Below, piece after piece: positions 25,767-33,327 of a DNA stretch of 64,000 nt; position 1 is the stretch's first letter; each line of letters opens with the position of its first letter. Below the pieces are notes generated by a model, which worked only from the letters and a program-made list of their open reading frames with translations, searched no databases and was not told where the DNA came from. Source of the stretch: an uncultured Blautia sp. (GTDB taxonomy: Bacteria > Bacillota > Clostridia > Lachnospirales > Lachnospiraceae); contig NZ_CAKRXI010000004.1 in NCBI RefSeq assembly GCF_934424005.1, forward strand, positions 1-64,000. The letters are read 5' to 3'. A program made the position numbers and the translations under genes.

Positions 25767-26125
25767 TTGGCAGCCCCCTTTCCATGTCCGGCAGTATCGG
25801 ACAGCAGAATTACACTTATATAAGGAAGCAGGTTGGAACCGTTTGGGGTATATTCGACAACAAAACGAGAGCGGTCATAAGTTATGTGGTAATCATTCAG
25901 AATCTGGTCCAGACTTTCTGGATATTGACCATTCATGGCATATGACCGGATAGCACCATTTTCAAGGGCCTGTTCCAGTGCCTGTTGTTCTTTGTGAAGG
26001 GTTTCGTCGGATGCAAAGCTGACACTGATGAAAAAAATGCTGCTGATCAGAATGAGAAAGCATAAAGGTAGTAACAGACTGAATCTGCGTAAAAATTTTT
26101 TTCTGTGGCTGTCAAAGAGTTCCAT
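25763..26125 (-). CDS. Pseudopilin-like small protein
   Basis: A 120-residue protein with a basic N terminus, a hydrophobic helix (about 14-36) and a short extracellular part. The segment ALENGAIRSYAMNGQYPESL, followed by DQILNDY, is the typical post-helix motif of type II secretion or type IV pseudopilins (an 'AIRxYxxxNGxYPxSLDxL' pattern). It lacks a canonical prepilin cleavage site. GAGGTGAG lies 8 nt upstream, and pilC ends 12 nt before it. It probably packs into the same filament or base as its neighbours. Confidence 0.72.
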   Translation of the reverse strand: MELFDSHRKKFLRRFSLLLPLCFLILISSIFFISVSFASDETLHKEQQALEQALENGAIRSYAMNGQYPESLDQILNDYHITYDRSRFVVEYTPNGSNLLPYISVILLSDTAGHGKGAAK

Positions 26126-26137
26126 TTATAGCTCACC

Positions 26138-27181
26138 TCACAATGCAATATCAGAGAGAATACCCAGAAGCGGCATCATTACAGAAAGCAGAACGAGACC
26201 GACAAGCAGGGACAGGATGATGACAATCGTTGGCTCAACGATGGAGATTGCTTCCGAAATCAGATCAACTGCTTTTTCACGATATTTTACGGAAAGCTGA
26301 TTAAGTGCCTCATCTGCCGAACCAGATTGAAAACCAACAGAAATCAGTCTTCCCTCCATACCGGTAAAAAGTTTGGAATCTGTCAGTGCCTGATAAAACG
26401 GAGTGCCTTCTTCCAGTAAATGACCTGTTTCTTCCAGTCGCTTCAAAATCAGAGGATGTGAAACCATTTCAGCAGACAGCTCAAGACTTGTATCTGGAGT
26501 GAGACCGCTTTTCAGCCCGAGAGAAAGTCCCTGTGCAAGACGCCCGTAATCGGCAGCCAGCGGGATGTCGTGAAAGACTGGTAAGTGGTAGGCTGCGTTT
26601 CTCAGATAAATGTGTCCTTTTTCGCTCAGACTGAGAAAAAGAATCAGACCAACCAAGAGAACTACCAATATCAGGAAAATACCGGAATAATTGCTGAGAA
26701 TACTTCCGGCTTTCAGTAATCCAAGAGAAAGTGTGTTCATTTCCATCCCCATCTGCTGAAAGACCTGCTGAAATACAGGAAGTACTTTTACAAGAAGAAC
26801 GACGATAACGATTCCCATCATTCCAAGCATGATCAGGGGATAGGTAACTGCACTTCGAATCTGTTCGGAAATTTCCTGCTCCTGTTCATAGTGCAAAGCC
26901 AGGCTGTTCAGAATTTCATCCAGACATCCTGTTTCTTCACCAGTCTTTATATAAGAAACAGAAGAATGGGGGAATCTTCCGGAAGTTTCCATTGCCTGTG
27001 TAAGACTTCCGGTTTCTTCCATGGAAGTGAGCAGGGCAGTGATGATTTCACGGTCTGTATCCGTCTGACTTTCATCCTGAAGAATCGCCAAACCTTCTGT
27101 TACAGAAATGCCTGAATGAATCAGCATTCCAAGCTGCCCGAAAAAGTTACTGAGCTCCCGGGCTGTTAATGTGTATTTCAT
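26138..27181 (-). CDS. PilC / GspF-like inner-membrane platform protein
   Basis: A 347-residue type II secretion F family protein. Two cytoplasmic T2SSF domains are visible, the first with FGQLGMLIHSGISVTEGLAI and LTQAMETSGRFPHSSVSYI, the second with LAQGLSLGLKSGLTPDTSLE and GTPFYQALTDSKLF. They are separated by transmembrane helices near 120-145 and 170-190, with a third at the C terminus. It forms the platform on which the PilT/PilB ATPases act. The ribosome site AAAGGAG is 8 nt before the ATG. It is slightly shorter than proteobacterial PilC, as usual in Firmicutes. Confidence 0.92.
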   Translation of the reverse strand: MKYTLTARELSNFFGQLGMLIHSGISVTEGLAILQDESQTDTDREIITALLTSMEETGSLTQAMETSGRFPHSSVSYIKTGEETGCLDEILNSLALHYEQEQEISEQIRSAVTYPLIMLGMMGIVIVVLLVKVLPVFQQVFQQMGMEMNTLSLGLLKAGSILSNYSGIFLILVVLLVGLILFLSLSEKGHIYLRNAAYHLPVFHDIPLAADYGRLAQGLSLGLKSGLTPDTSLELSAEMVSHPLILKRLEETGHLLEEGTPFYQALTDSKLFTGMEGRLISVGFQSGSADEALNQLSVKYREKAVDLISEAISIVEPTIVIILSLLVGLVLLSVMMPLLGILSDIAL

Positions 27182-27199
27182 AAAAAATCTCCTTTGCCA

Positions 27200-28126
27200 T
27201 TAACGTGTGAATTGTACAGTGTAATTGCTTTCATCTCCAATGTAATCCTGAATAGCTTCTTTGTCATCGCTGTTGGAATCAAAGGTAGGGTCCATAAGTG
27301 TCCAGGTATCTCCTTTAAAGGAAATCGCCTGATTGACCCAGCCTTTGGAGCGTATATATACATCAATCCAGGCATGCTTGATATCTCCGGCATAACCAAT
27401 CTGAAGTTTGCATGGAATATCACAGCTTCGGAGCATGGCCGTGGTGAGCGCGGCATAATCAAAACAGATGCCGGTGCCTGTTTTCAGGGTTTCATCGACA
27501 TCGGGAAGATATCCGGTGGTCACAGTATCTGCTTTTTCATAATCATAAGTCAGATTTGACACAACATAATCGTAAATCTGCTGCAATGCATCTACATCGA
27601 CGGTGTCCTCATCGATCATGGAGAGCGCAAGCTGGCTGGCTTTGCTGTCCGGTGTAAAGTTTACATATTGATTTGGATAGAGAAAAGGCAGAAAATCATT
27701 TTCAAGCTGTACGGTAACTGTTTCGCTGTAAAGAGCTGCATACTGGTCACCCTGTACCTGTTGGTAACCGGTAATTGTGTAATCACCGCTGCCTTCTGTA
27801 AAAGTGACGGTTGCGGATTCTCCGGGTGCAATAAAATAAGAATAAAGTACACCAGAAGGAGAAATGATCTGCAAACTGCATGTCAGGTCAGAAGAATCGG
27901 ACTGGGCAATAAAGTAGCCCTGGCTGATATTGGATACATCCAGTATCATAGGCGATGAGCCAAGAGTTTCTTTTCCGGTGGCTTCAGGAACAAGAACCTG
28001 GAGCGGGGAATAGACAGGGGGTTCATCTTTTTTTTGCGAAGAAGATCCGCAGCCTGAAATAAATATTAACAGAAAAGGCAGACACAATAGCATGGCAAGG
28101 AGTCGTAAGCGAATGAATCGGTTCAT
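27200..28126 (-). CDS. Lipoprotein with transglutaminase-like domain
   Basis: A 308-residue lipoprotein: basic N terminus, hydrophobic helix and lipobox FISGCG (Cys about 26). A beta domain (about 45-145) precedes a transglutaminase-like fold with the Cys-His-Asp set in TGTGICFDYAALTTAML, DIKHAWIDVY and LMDPTFDSN. Such domains act as proteases or amidases, or cross-link proteins at the surface. It is the first gene of the pilus-like operon, transcribed from a clear sigma-A promoter at 28178-28206. It could process or cross-link pilins, or cut peptide cross-bridges to let the machine through the wall. Confidence 0.88.
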   Translation of the reverse strand: MNRFIRLRLLAMLLCLPFLLIFISGCGSSSQKKDEPPVYSPLQVLVPEATGKETLGSSPMILDVSNISQGYFIAQSDSSDLTCSLQIISPSGVLYSYFIAPGESATVTFTEGSGDYTITGYQQVQGDQYAALYSETVTVQLENDFLPFLYPNQYVNFTPDSKASQLALSMIDEDTVDVDALQQIYDYVVSNLTYDYEKADTVTTGYLPDVDETLKTGTGICFDYAALTTAMLRSCDIPCKLQIGYAGDIKHAWIDVYIRSKGWVNQAISFKGDTWTLMDPTFDSNSDDKEAIQDYIGDESNYTVQFTR

Positions 28127-28177
28127 GCGACTGCTCCTTGATAATATGAAATATTTATTTGCGTTTGTTTTGAGTTA

Positions 28178-28206
28178 AGTATAGCAGAGTAGATGTTTAC
28201 AGGCAA
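28178..28206 (-). promoter_or_regulatory. Sigma-A promoter of the pilus-like operon
   Basis: Read on the reverse strand: TTGCCT (28206-28201), exactly 17 bp, then TATACT (28183-28178). It lies about 50 bp before the transglutaminase gene and is divergent from the riboswitch promoter 65 bp away. Confidence 0.75.
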
Positions 28207-28270
28207 TATTCCTTAAGAGGTTTTTAAATTTATGAATATTACAAAAATGTGAAATATTCAGGAAAAAACG

Positions 28271-28299
28271 TTGACATTCACTGAAAAAAAAACTATACT
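28271..28299 (+). promoter_or_regulatory. Consensus sigma-A promoter of the riboswitch transcript
   Basis: TTGACA (28271-28276), 17 bp including an A tract, then TATACT (28294-28299). This is the strongest promoter seen in the window. The transcript would begin near 28305, directly before the c-di-GMP aptamer. Confidence 0.9.
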
Positions 28300-28301
28300 T
28301 A

Positions 28302-28386
28302 CAGCATAAAGGCAAACCTGCTGAAAGGCAGGGACGCAAAGCCACGGGTCTAAGGTCGTGAGACTAAGGCAGCCGGTTGCCGCATT
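28302..28386 (+). promoter_or_regulatory. Cyclic-di-GMP-I (GEMM-I) riboswitch aptamer
   Basis: The sequence follows the GEMM-I consensus: AAAGGCAAACC (28308-28318), a GAAA tetraloop stem, GGGACGCAAAGCCACGGG (28331-28348), CTAA, a variable stem, a GACTAAGGCAGCC segment and GGTTGCC (28375-28381). GGCAA and TTGCC can close the aptamer. The tetraloop and its receptor, and the conserved GGGACGCAAAGCC core, are intact. A terminator follows at 28449-28476, so control is probably by transcription termination, and the target is the metalloprotease gene at 28572. Confidence 0.95.
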
Positions 28387-28448
28387 AAATTCCGATTTAG
28401 TGACGTATTATGGACTACAGAAGAGAGAATCTGAATTAACATATGCGG

Positions 28449-28476
28449 CCGTTTAATTTAATTAAACGGTTTTTTT
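28449..28476 (+). terminator. Terminator of the riboswitch expression platform
   Basis: CCGTTTAATT and AATTAAACGG form a long AT-rich stem, followed by seven T. ATGCGGC at 28443-28449, on its 5' shoulder, is complementary to GCCGCAT at 28379-28385, the 3' edge of the aptamer. That gives a possible switch between structures. Confidence 0.88.
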
Positions 28477-28571
28477 GTGTGTTAAAATATGAATAACTCT
28501 GATGTTCCGGCGACTGGATTGCTGTGAACAATATTGTATTTCATACGTCGATATCTGAAAGGTGTGATAAT

Positions 28572-29594
28572 ATGAAAAGAAAAATGAAAATCAAAGAATT
28601 CCTTACGAGGAAAAAAGTTGCAGCAGGATGTGTTGCAGCAGCCGCGGTGATTGCCGCAGGAAGTTTTTCGATGGTGATGCAGTCTTCTGACATACCAGAG
28701 CTTTCCAGTTATACGGATCCGGTGATCGAAACGACAATTACCGGTGATGATACGCCGCTGGCATCAAAGCCAAAGGTAACAACGAAGACAAAAAGAAAGA
28801 CGAAGACAACGAGAAAGAAAGTAAAACTGAAAAAAGCATCAAAGAAATCATACACCAAAAAACTTCCAAAAAAGAAAAAAACAACTACCAAAACCAGGAA
28901 GAGTGGTAAGAAGACTGTGAAGACACAGACAACTGTACAGACAGCAACGACTGAGAAGTACACAAAGAAATCCAAACAGAAAGTTGTCACACAGAAAATA
29001 GTAACAACAGTCAAGACTACAACAACAGTTGCAGCTTCACAGCAGAATGCGCAGACGCAGGAAGTTTCATTCCAGAGTTCCGGAACTCAGAACTCCGGTT
29101 CAGCAAAGACCTCCAGTCAGAAGGCATCCAAGCATACGATCAGCAATGTTGCTTCTATTGCACCGAAGATGGACAGCAGAGTACTGAATGCGTATGCAAG
29201 AATGGGATTTACGGTAACGGTTGATCCGAATGCCGCTTATGCAGGACATTTTGATGCAAGATCACGAAGCATCACGATCCAGGAAGCAGATGAGACAATT
29301 TATCATGAGCTTGGACATTTCCTTGCATTTATTGCAGGCAACGTAGATCAGAGCAGTGCATTCGCATCTGTATATAACAGTGAAAAAGCAAAATTCACTG
29401 GATATAACAAAGCATATGCAACACAGAATGCTGCGGAATATTTTGCTGAATCTGTGAAGGATTATATGCTGAATGGTGCTGCACTGAGCAGTCAGCGTCC
29501 GAATACATATAAGGCGATCCAGTCAGCATTGAATACAGTAACAACTGCCAGAGCAGATGCAATACTGAAAGCTTACTCTTCAATCTGGAGCTAA
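28572..29594 (+). CDS. Secreted ATLF/PPEP-like zinc metalloprotease with Lys/Thr-rich stalk
   Basis: A 340-residue exported protein. Layout: signal or signal-anchor (about 1-33), short linker, a very basic Lys/Thr-rich stretch (about 65-150), a Gln/Ser linker, and a C-terminal catalytic domain (about 190-340). Zinc motif HELGH (245-249); Glu289 in NAAEYFAES lies 40 residues after the second His, and Tyr282 lies 7 before that Glu. This matches my recollection of anthrax lethal factor and Clostridioides difficile PPEP-1 (Pro-Pro endopeptidase), where the second His-Glu and Tyr-Glu spacings are nearly the same. ATG 28572 has AGGTG upstream; a GTG at 28524 lies too near the terminator. PPEP-1 is also under a c-di-GMP-I riboswitch. 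The basic stalk may hold it to the wall. The substrate is unknown. Confidence 0.86.
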   Translation: MKRKMKIKEFLTRKKVAAGCVAAAAVIAAGSFSMVMQSSDIPELSSYTDPVIETTITGDDTPLASKPKVTTKTKRKTKTTRKKVKLKKASKKSYTKKLPKKKKTTTKTRKSGKKTVKTQTTVQTATTEKYTKKSKQKVVTQKIVTTVKTTTTVAASQQNAQTQEVSFQSSGTQNSGSAKTSSQKASKHTISNVASIAPKMDSRVLNAYARMGFTVTVDPNAAYAGHFDARSRSITIQEADETIYHELGHFLAFIAGNVDQSSAFASVYNSEKAKFTGYNKAYATQNAAEYFAESVKDYMLNGAALSSQRPNTYKAIQSALNTVTTARADAILKAYSSIWS

Positions 29595-29617
29595 TAAAAG
29601 AACAATTAAGAATTAGA

Positions 29618-29650
29618 AAGGCTGCCTGCCTGTGAGCAGGTGGCTTTTTT
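29618..29650 (+). terminator. Terminator after the metalloprotease
   Basis: An imperfect stem with CCTGC / GCAGG at its core and AAAG / CTTT at its base is followed by six T. It ends the riboswitch-controlled transcript. Confidence 0.75.
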
Positions 29651-29694
29651 ATTTATATAGAATGTCCTAAACAGCTGACAAAACGGGTTAGTCA

Positions 29695-29723
29695 TTGATT
29701 CTGTCACAAAAAAGTGATATAAT
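29695..29723 (+). promoter_or_regulatory. Promoter of apt-rel
   Basis: TTGATT (29695-29700), 17 bp, then TATAAT (29718-29723) with TG one base upstream (extended -10). It starts about 35 nt before the apt ATG and probably drives the housekeeping operon onward. Confidence 0.8.
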
Positions 29724-29766
29724 TATAAACCAGATTTATATGTAAAGAAAAGCGAGGTACGCAAAA

Positions 29767-30291
29767 ATGAAAAAAATAGAAGATTACGTAAGAAGTATCC
29801 CGGATTTTCCGGAACCGGGTATTATTTTCAGAGACATTACAAGTGTTCTGCAGGATGCAGATGGACTTCAGCTTGCAATTGATTCCATGCAGGACTGTCT
29901 CAAGGATACGGATGTAGATGTGATCGTAGGAACTGAATCCAGAGGCTTTATCTTTGGTGTGCCGATTGCATATAATCTTCATAAACCATTTGTACCGGTT
30001 CGCAAAAAAGGCAAACTTCCATGTGAGACTGTTTCCAGAAGCTATGATCTGGAATATGGAAGTGCAACTATAGAGATGCACAAAGACTCTATCAAACCAG
30101 GACAGAAAGTAGCAATCATTGATGACCTGATCGCTACCGGTGGTACGGTGGAAGCTGCAATTAAGCTGGTAGAAGAACTTGGCGGTGAAGTAGTCAAAGT
30201 TGTTTTCCTTATGGAGCTTGCAGGATTAAAAGGACGCGAAAGACTCGCTGGTTATGATGTGGCTTCTGTGATCAGATACGAAGGTAAATGA
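29767..30291 (+). CDS. apt: Adenine phosphoribosyltransferase
   Basis: A 174-residue purine salvage enzyme that converts adenine and PRPP to AMP. The N terminus IPDFPEPGIIFRDIT is family-specific. ESRGFIFG and VPVRKKGKLP form the substrate loops, and VAIIDDLIATGGTVEAA (about residue 117-133) is the PRPP-binding loop. The length is standard. It opens the apt-rel-mbl-hemZ run found widely in Clostridia. The ribosome site is weak (AAGCGAGG upstream). Confidence 0.97.
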   Translation: MKKIEDYVRSIPDFPEPGIIFRDITSVLQDADGLQLAIDSMQDCLKDTDVDVIVGTESRGFIFGVPIAYNLHKPFVPVRKKGKLPCETVSRSYDLEYGSATIEMHKDSIKPGQKVAIIDDLIATGGTVEAAIKLVEELGGEVVKVVFLMELAGLKGRERLAGYDVASVIRYEGK

Positions 30292-30347
30292 TTCTGCGGC
30301 GGCAACAGCGTGAACAGTAATAAATAACGGCAGGCAGGTGGGAGATA

Positions 30348-32678
30348 ATGGCAGATAAGAAAGAGAATGTACAGCTTGAAAAAACAATGGACAAGGCAGA
30401 ACAGGAAAAGCTTGAATCCGTAAAAAAAGCAGATGCAGCGGTCAAAACCATGCAGGATTTTACCAGCCCGGAGGTTTTGTATGATGAGCTGATAGCCAGC
30501 GTGAAGAAATATCACCCTTCTACGGATATTTCCATGATACAGAAAGCCTACGAAGTGGCCAGGGAAGCCCACAAAGATCAGAAGCGAAAATCAGGAGAGC
30601 CGTATATCATACATCCGCTTTGTGTGGCAATCATACTTGCAGATCTTGAACTGGACAAAGAAACGATCGTTGCAGGTCTTCTTCATGATGCAGTTGAAGA
30701 TACCTGGATGACAATAGAAGAAGTAGAGAAGGAGTTCAGTGCAGAAGTTGCACTTCTGGTGGATGGTGTTACCAAACTGGGACAGTTAAGCTATTCAGCA
30801 GATAAAGTAGAACTTCAGGCAGAAAACCTTCGGAAGATGTTTCTTGCCATGGCAAAGGATATCCGTGTTATTCTGATCAAGCTTGCAGACCGCCTGCATA
30901 ATATGCGTACCTTGCAGTATATGAGACCGGAGAAACAGCAGGAAAAAGCCCGTGAAACGATGGATATTTATGCACCGATCGCTATGAGACTTGGTATCTC
31001 CAAAATCAAAGTAGAGCTGGATGACCTTTCACTGAAATATCTGAAACCAGATGTATACTATGATCTGGTGGATAAAGTTGCTCTTCGTAAGAGCGAACGA
31101 CAGGAGTTTGTCAACAATATCGTCAAACAGGTCAAGCAGCATATGGATGAGGCGTCCATTAAAGCGCAGGTTGACGGAAGAATCAAACATTTCTTCAGTA
31201 TCTATAAGAAGATGGTCAACCAGGACAAGACGATCGATCAGATTTATGATCTGTTTGCAGTACGTATTCTGGTAGATACTGTTAAAGACTGCTACGCGGC
31301 ACTTGGCGTTATTCATGAGATGTATAAACCGATTCCGGGCAGATTCAAGGACTATATCGCCATGCCGAAGCCAAATATGTACCAGTCTCTGCACACGACG
31401 CTGATCGGTCCGAACGGACAGCCATTTGAAATTCAGATTCGTACATTTGAGATGCACAAGACCGCGGAATATGGTATTGCTGCACACTGGAAATACAAAG
31501 AATCTTCCGATGGTAAGGTACCTGTTGATAAGAGAGAAGAAGAGAAACTGAACTGGCTGCGTCAGATTCTGGAATGGCAGAAAGATATGTCTGACAACAG
31601 AGAATTTATGAGTCTTCTTAAGAATGACTTAGATCTTTTTGCAGACAGTGTTTATTGTTTCACACCGCAGGGAGATGTCAAGAACCTGCCAAATGGATCT
31701 ACACCGATCGATTTTGCCTACAGTGTGCACAGTGCTGTTGGTAACCGTATGGTTGGGGCACGTGTCAATGGCAAACTGGTTCCAATTGAGTATCAGATCA
31801 AAAACGGGGACCGTATTGAGATCATTACTTCACAGAATTCACAGGGACCGAGCCGTGACTGGCTGAATCTTGTCAAGAGCACACAGGCAAAGAACAAGAT
31901 TAATCAGTGGTTTAAGAAAGAATTGAAAGAAGATAATATCCTGAAAGGCAAAGACATGCTGACACAGTATGCCAAGTCCAAAGGATATAAACTTGGAATC
32001 TATACAAAACCGCAGTTCCTGGAATCCGTTATGCGTAAATATGGATTCCGTGACTGGGATTCTGTACTGGCTGCAATCGGTCATGGCGGTCTGAAAGAGG
32101 GACAGGTCTTCAATAAGCTGATGGAAGCTTATGATAAAGAAAATCAGAAGAATCTTACAGACGAGCAGGTATTGGAGGCTACAGGGGAAACACAGGAGAA
32201 ACTGCATGTTACAAAAAACAAAGGTGGCATCGTTGTAAAAGGTATCCATGATGTTGCAGTTCGTTTTTCCAAGTGCTGCAGTCCGATTCCGGGAGACGAA
32301 ATCGTTGGATTTGTTACAAGGGGACGGGGAATTACCATTCATCGTACAGATTGTGTGAATGTGCTGAATATGTCGGAAATGGATCGATCCCGTCTGATCG
32401 AAGCTGAATGGCAGCCAACGGACAATAAAGGTTCTGAGAAATATATGGCTGAGATTCAGGTCTATGCAAATAACCGTACTGGTCTTCTGGTGGATCTTTC
32501 CAAAATCTTTACAGAGAGAAAGATTGATATGAGAAGCATTAACAGCCGTACAAGCAAGCAGGAAAAGGCAACGATTTCAATCAGCTTTGAGATTGGAAGC
32601 AAAGAAGAGCTTTCATCACTTGTTGCCAAGATACGTCAGGTAGAAAGTGTGATTGATGTAGAACGTACAACCGGTTGA
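30348..32678 (+). CDS. relA: Bifunctional (p)ppGpp synthetase/hydrolase Rel
   Basis: A 776-residue long RSH protein. HD hydrolase domain with YIIHPLCVAIILADL and LLHDAVEDT (about 100-115). Synthetase domain with the RFKDYIAMPKPNMYQSLHTT loop (about 341-360); the R-F-K-D form is that of bifunctional Rel/SpoT. TGS domain with VYCFTPQGDVKNLPNGSTP (about 435), a helical/zinc-finger part with CCSPIPGD, and a C-terminal ACT domain (AEIQVYANNRTGLLVDLSKI). Both catalytic halves look intact, so it should make and degrade (p)ppGpp. The first 45 residues (Lys/Glu-rich) are a non-conserved extension. GGTGGGAG precedes the ATG. Confidence 0.96.
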   Translation: MADKKENVQLEKTMDKAEQEKLESVKKADAAVKTMQDFTSPEVLYDELIASVKKYHPSTDISMIQKAYEVAREAHKDQKRKSGEPYIIHPLCVAIILADLELDKETIVAGLLHDAVEDTWMTIEEVEKEFSAEVALLVDGVTKLGQLSYSADKVELQAENLRKMFLAMAKDIRVILIKLADRLHNMRTLQYMRPEKQQEKARETMDIYAPIAMRLGISKIKVELDDLSLKYLKPDVYYDLVDKVALRKSERQEFVNNIVKQVKQHMDEASIKAQVDGRIKHFFSIYKKMVNQDKTIDQIYDLFAVRILVDTVKDCYAALGVIHEMYKPIPGRFKDYIAMPKPNMYQSLHTTLIGPNGQPFEIQIRTFEMHKTAEYGIAAHWKYKESSDGKVPVDKREEEKLNWLRQILEWQKDMSDNREFMSLLKNDLDLFADSVYCFTPQGDVKNLPNGSTPIDFAYSVHSAVGNRMVGARVNGKLVPIEYQIKNGDRIEIITSQNSQGPSRDWLNLVKSTQAKNKINQWFKKELKEDNILKGKDMLTQYAKSKGYKLGIYTKPQFLESVMRKYGFRDWDSVLAAIGHGGLKEGQVFNKLMEAYDKENQKNLTDEQVLEATGETQEKLHVTKNKGGIVVKGIHDVAVRFSKCCSPIPGDEIVGFVTRGRGITIHRTDCVNVLNMSEMDRSRLIEAEWQPTDNKGSEKYMAEIQVYANNRTGLLVDLSKIFTERKIDMRSINSRTSKQEKATISISFEIGSKEELSSLVAKIRQVESVIDVERTTG

Positions 32679-32697
32679 TTTAGATGAGGATAATAGT

Positions 32698-33327
32698 ATG
32701 AAAAAACTGGATTTACAGAAGTGTATTGTTGGAAGTGTGTTTACGAACTGTTACTTCCTGAAAAATAAAGAAACAGGAGAAATGCTGATCGTTGATCCGG
32801 GCGATAATGCCGACAGAATCGAACAGAAGGTTCTTGAAATGCAGGGCAGACCGGTTGCGATTCTTTTGACACATGGCCATTTTGACCATATTCTTGCAGC
32901 AGAAGAAATCAAAAAGAAATATAATATTCCAATTTATGCATGTGCCAAAGAAGAAAAGACACTGCAGGATCCAAGAATCAATCTGACAGCATTTCACATG
33001 AACAGCTATACATTGAAGGCGGATGTCTATCTTACGGATCTTCAGGTTGTGGAACTGGCAGGTTTTTCAGTTCAGATGATCGAGACTCCCGGACATACGT
33101 TAGGAAGCTGTTGCTATTATTTGAAAGATGAAGGAGTTTTGTTCAGCGGAGATACTGTTTTTTGCGGATCGGTGGGAAGAACTGATTTTCCGGAGGGAAG
33201 CACCGCGGCAATCGTAAACAGCCTGCACAGACTGCTGGAAGCACTTCCGGATGATACGGAAGTTTATCCGGGACATGATGCGTCAACAACGATTGGTTAT
33301 GAAAAGAGGTATAATCCATTTGTATAA
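32698..33327 (+). CDS. MBL-fold metallohydrolase (YqgX/GloB-like)
   Basis: A 209-residue metallo-beta-lactamase-fold hydrolase. LLTHGHFDHILAAEEI gives the HxHxDH metal motif (about residues 60-66), followed by IETPGHTLGSC, LFSGDTVFCGSVGRTD and VYPGHDASTTIG for the remaining ligands. It is related to glyoxalase II-like hydrolases of thioesters; the substrate is unknown. It starts 19 nt after rel and overlaps hemZ by 8 bp, so translation of the two is probably coupled. Confidence 0.93.
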   Translation: MKKLDLQKCIVGSVFTNCYFLKNKETGEMLIVDPGDNADRIEQKVLEMQGRPVAILLTHGHFDHILAAEEIKKKYNIPIYACAKEEKTLQDPRINLTAFHMNSYTLKADVYLTDLQVVELAGFSVQMIETPGHTLGSCCYYLKDEGVLFSGDTVFCGSVGRTDFPEGSTAAIVNSLHRLLEALPDDTEVYPGHDASTTIGYEKRYNPFV

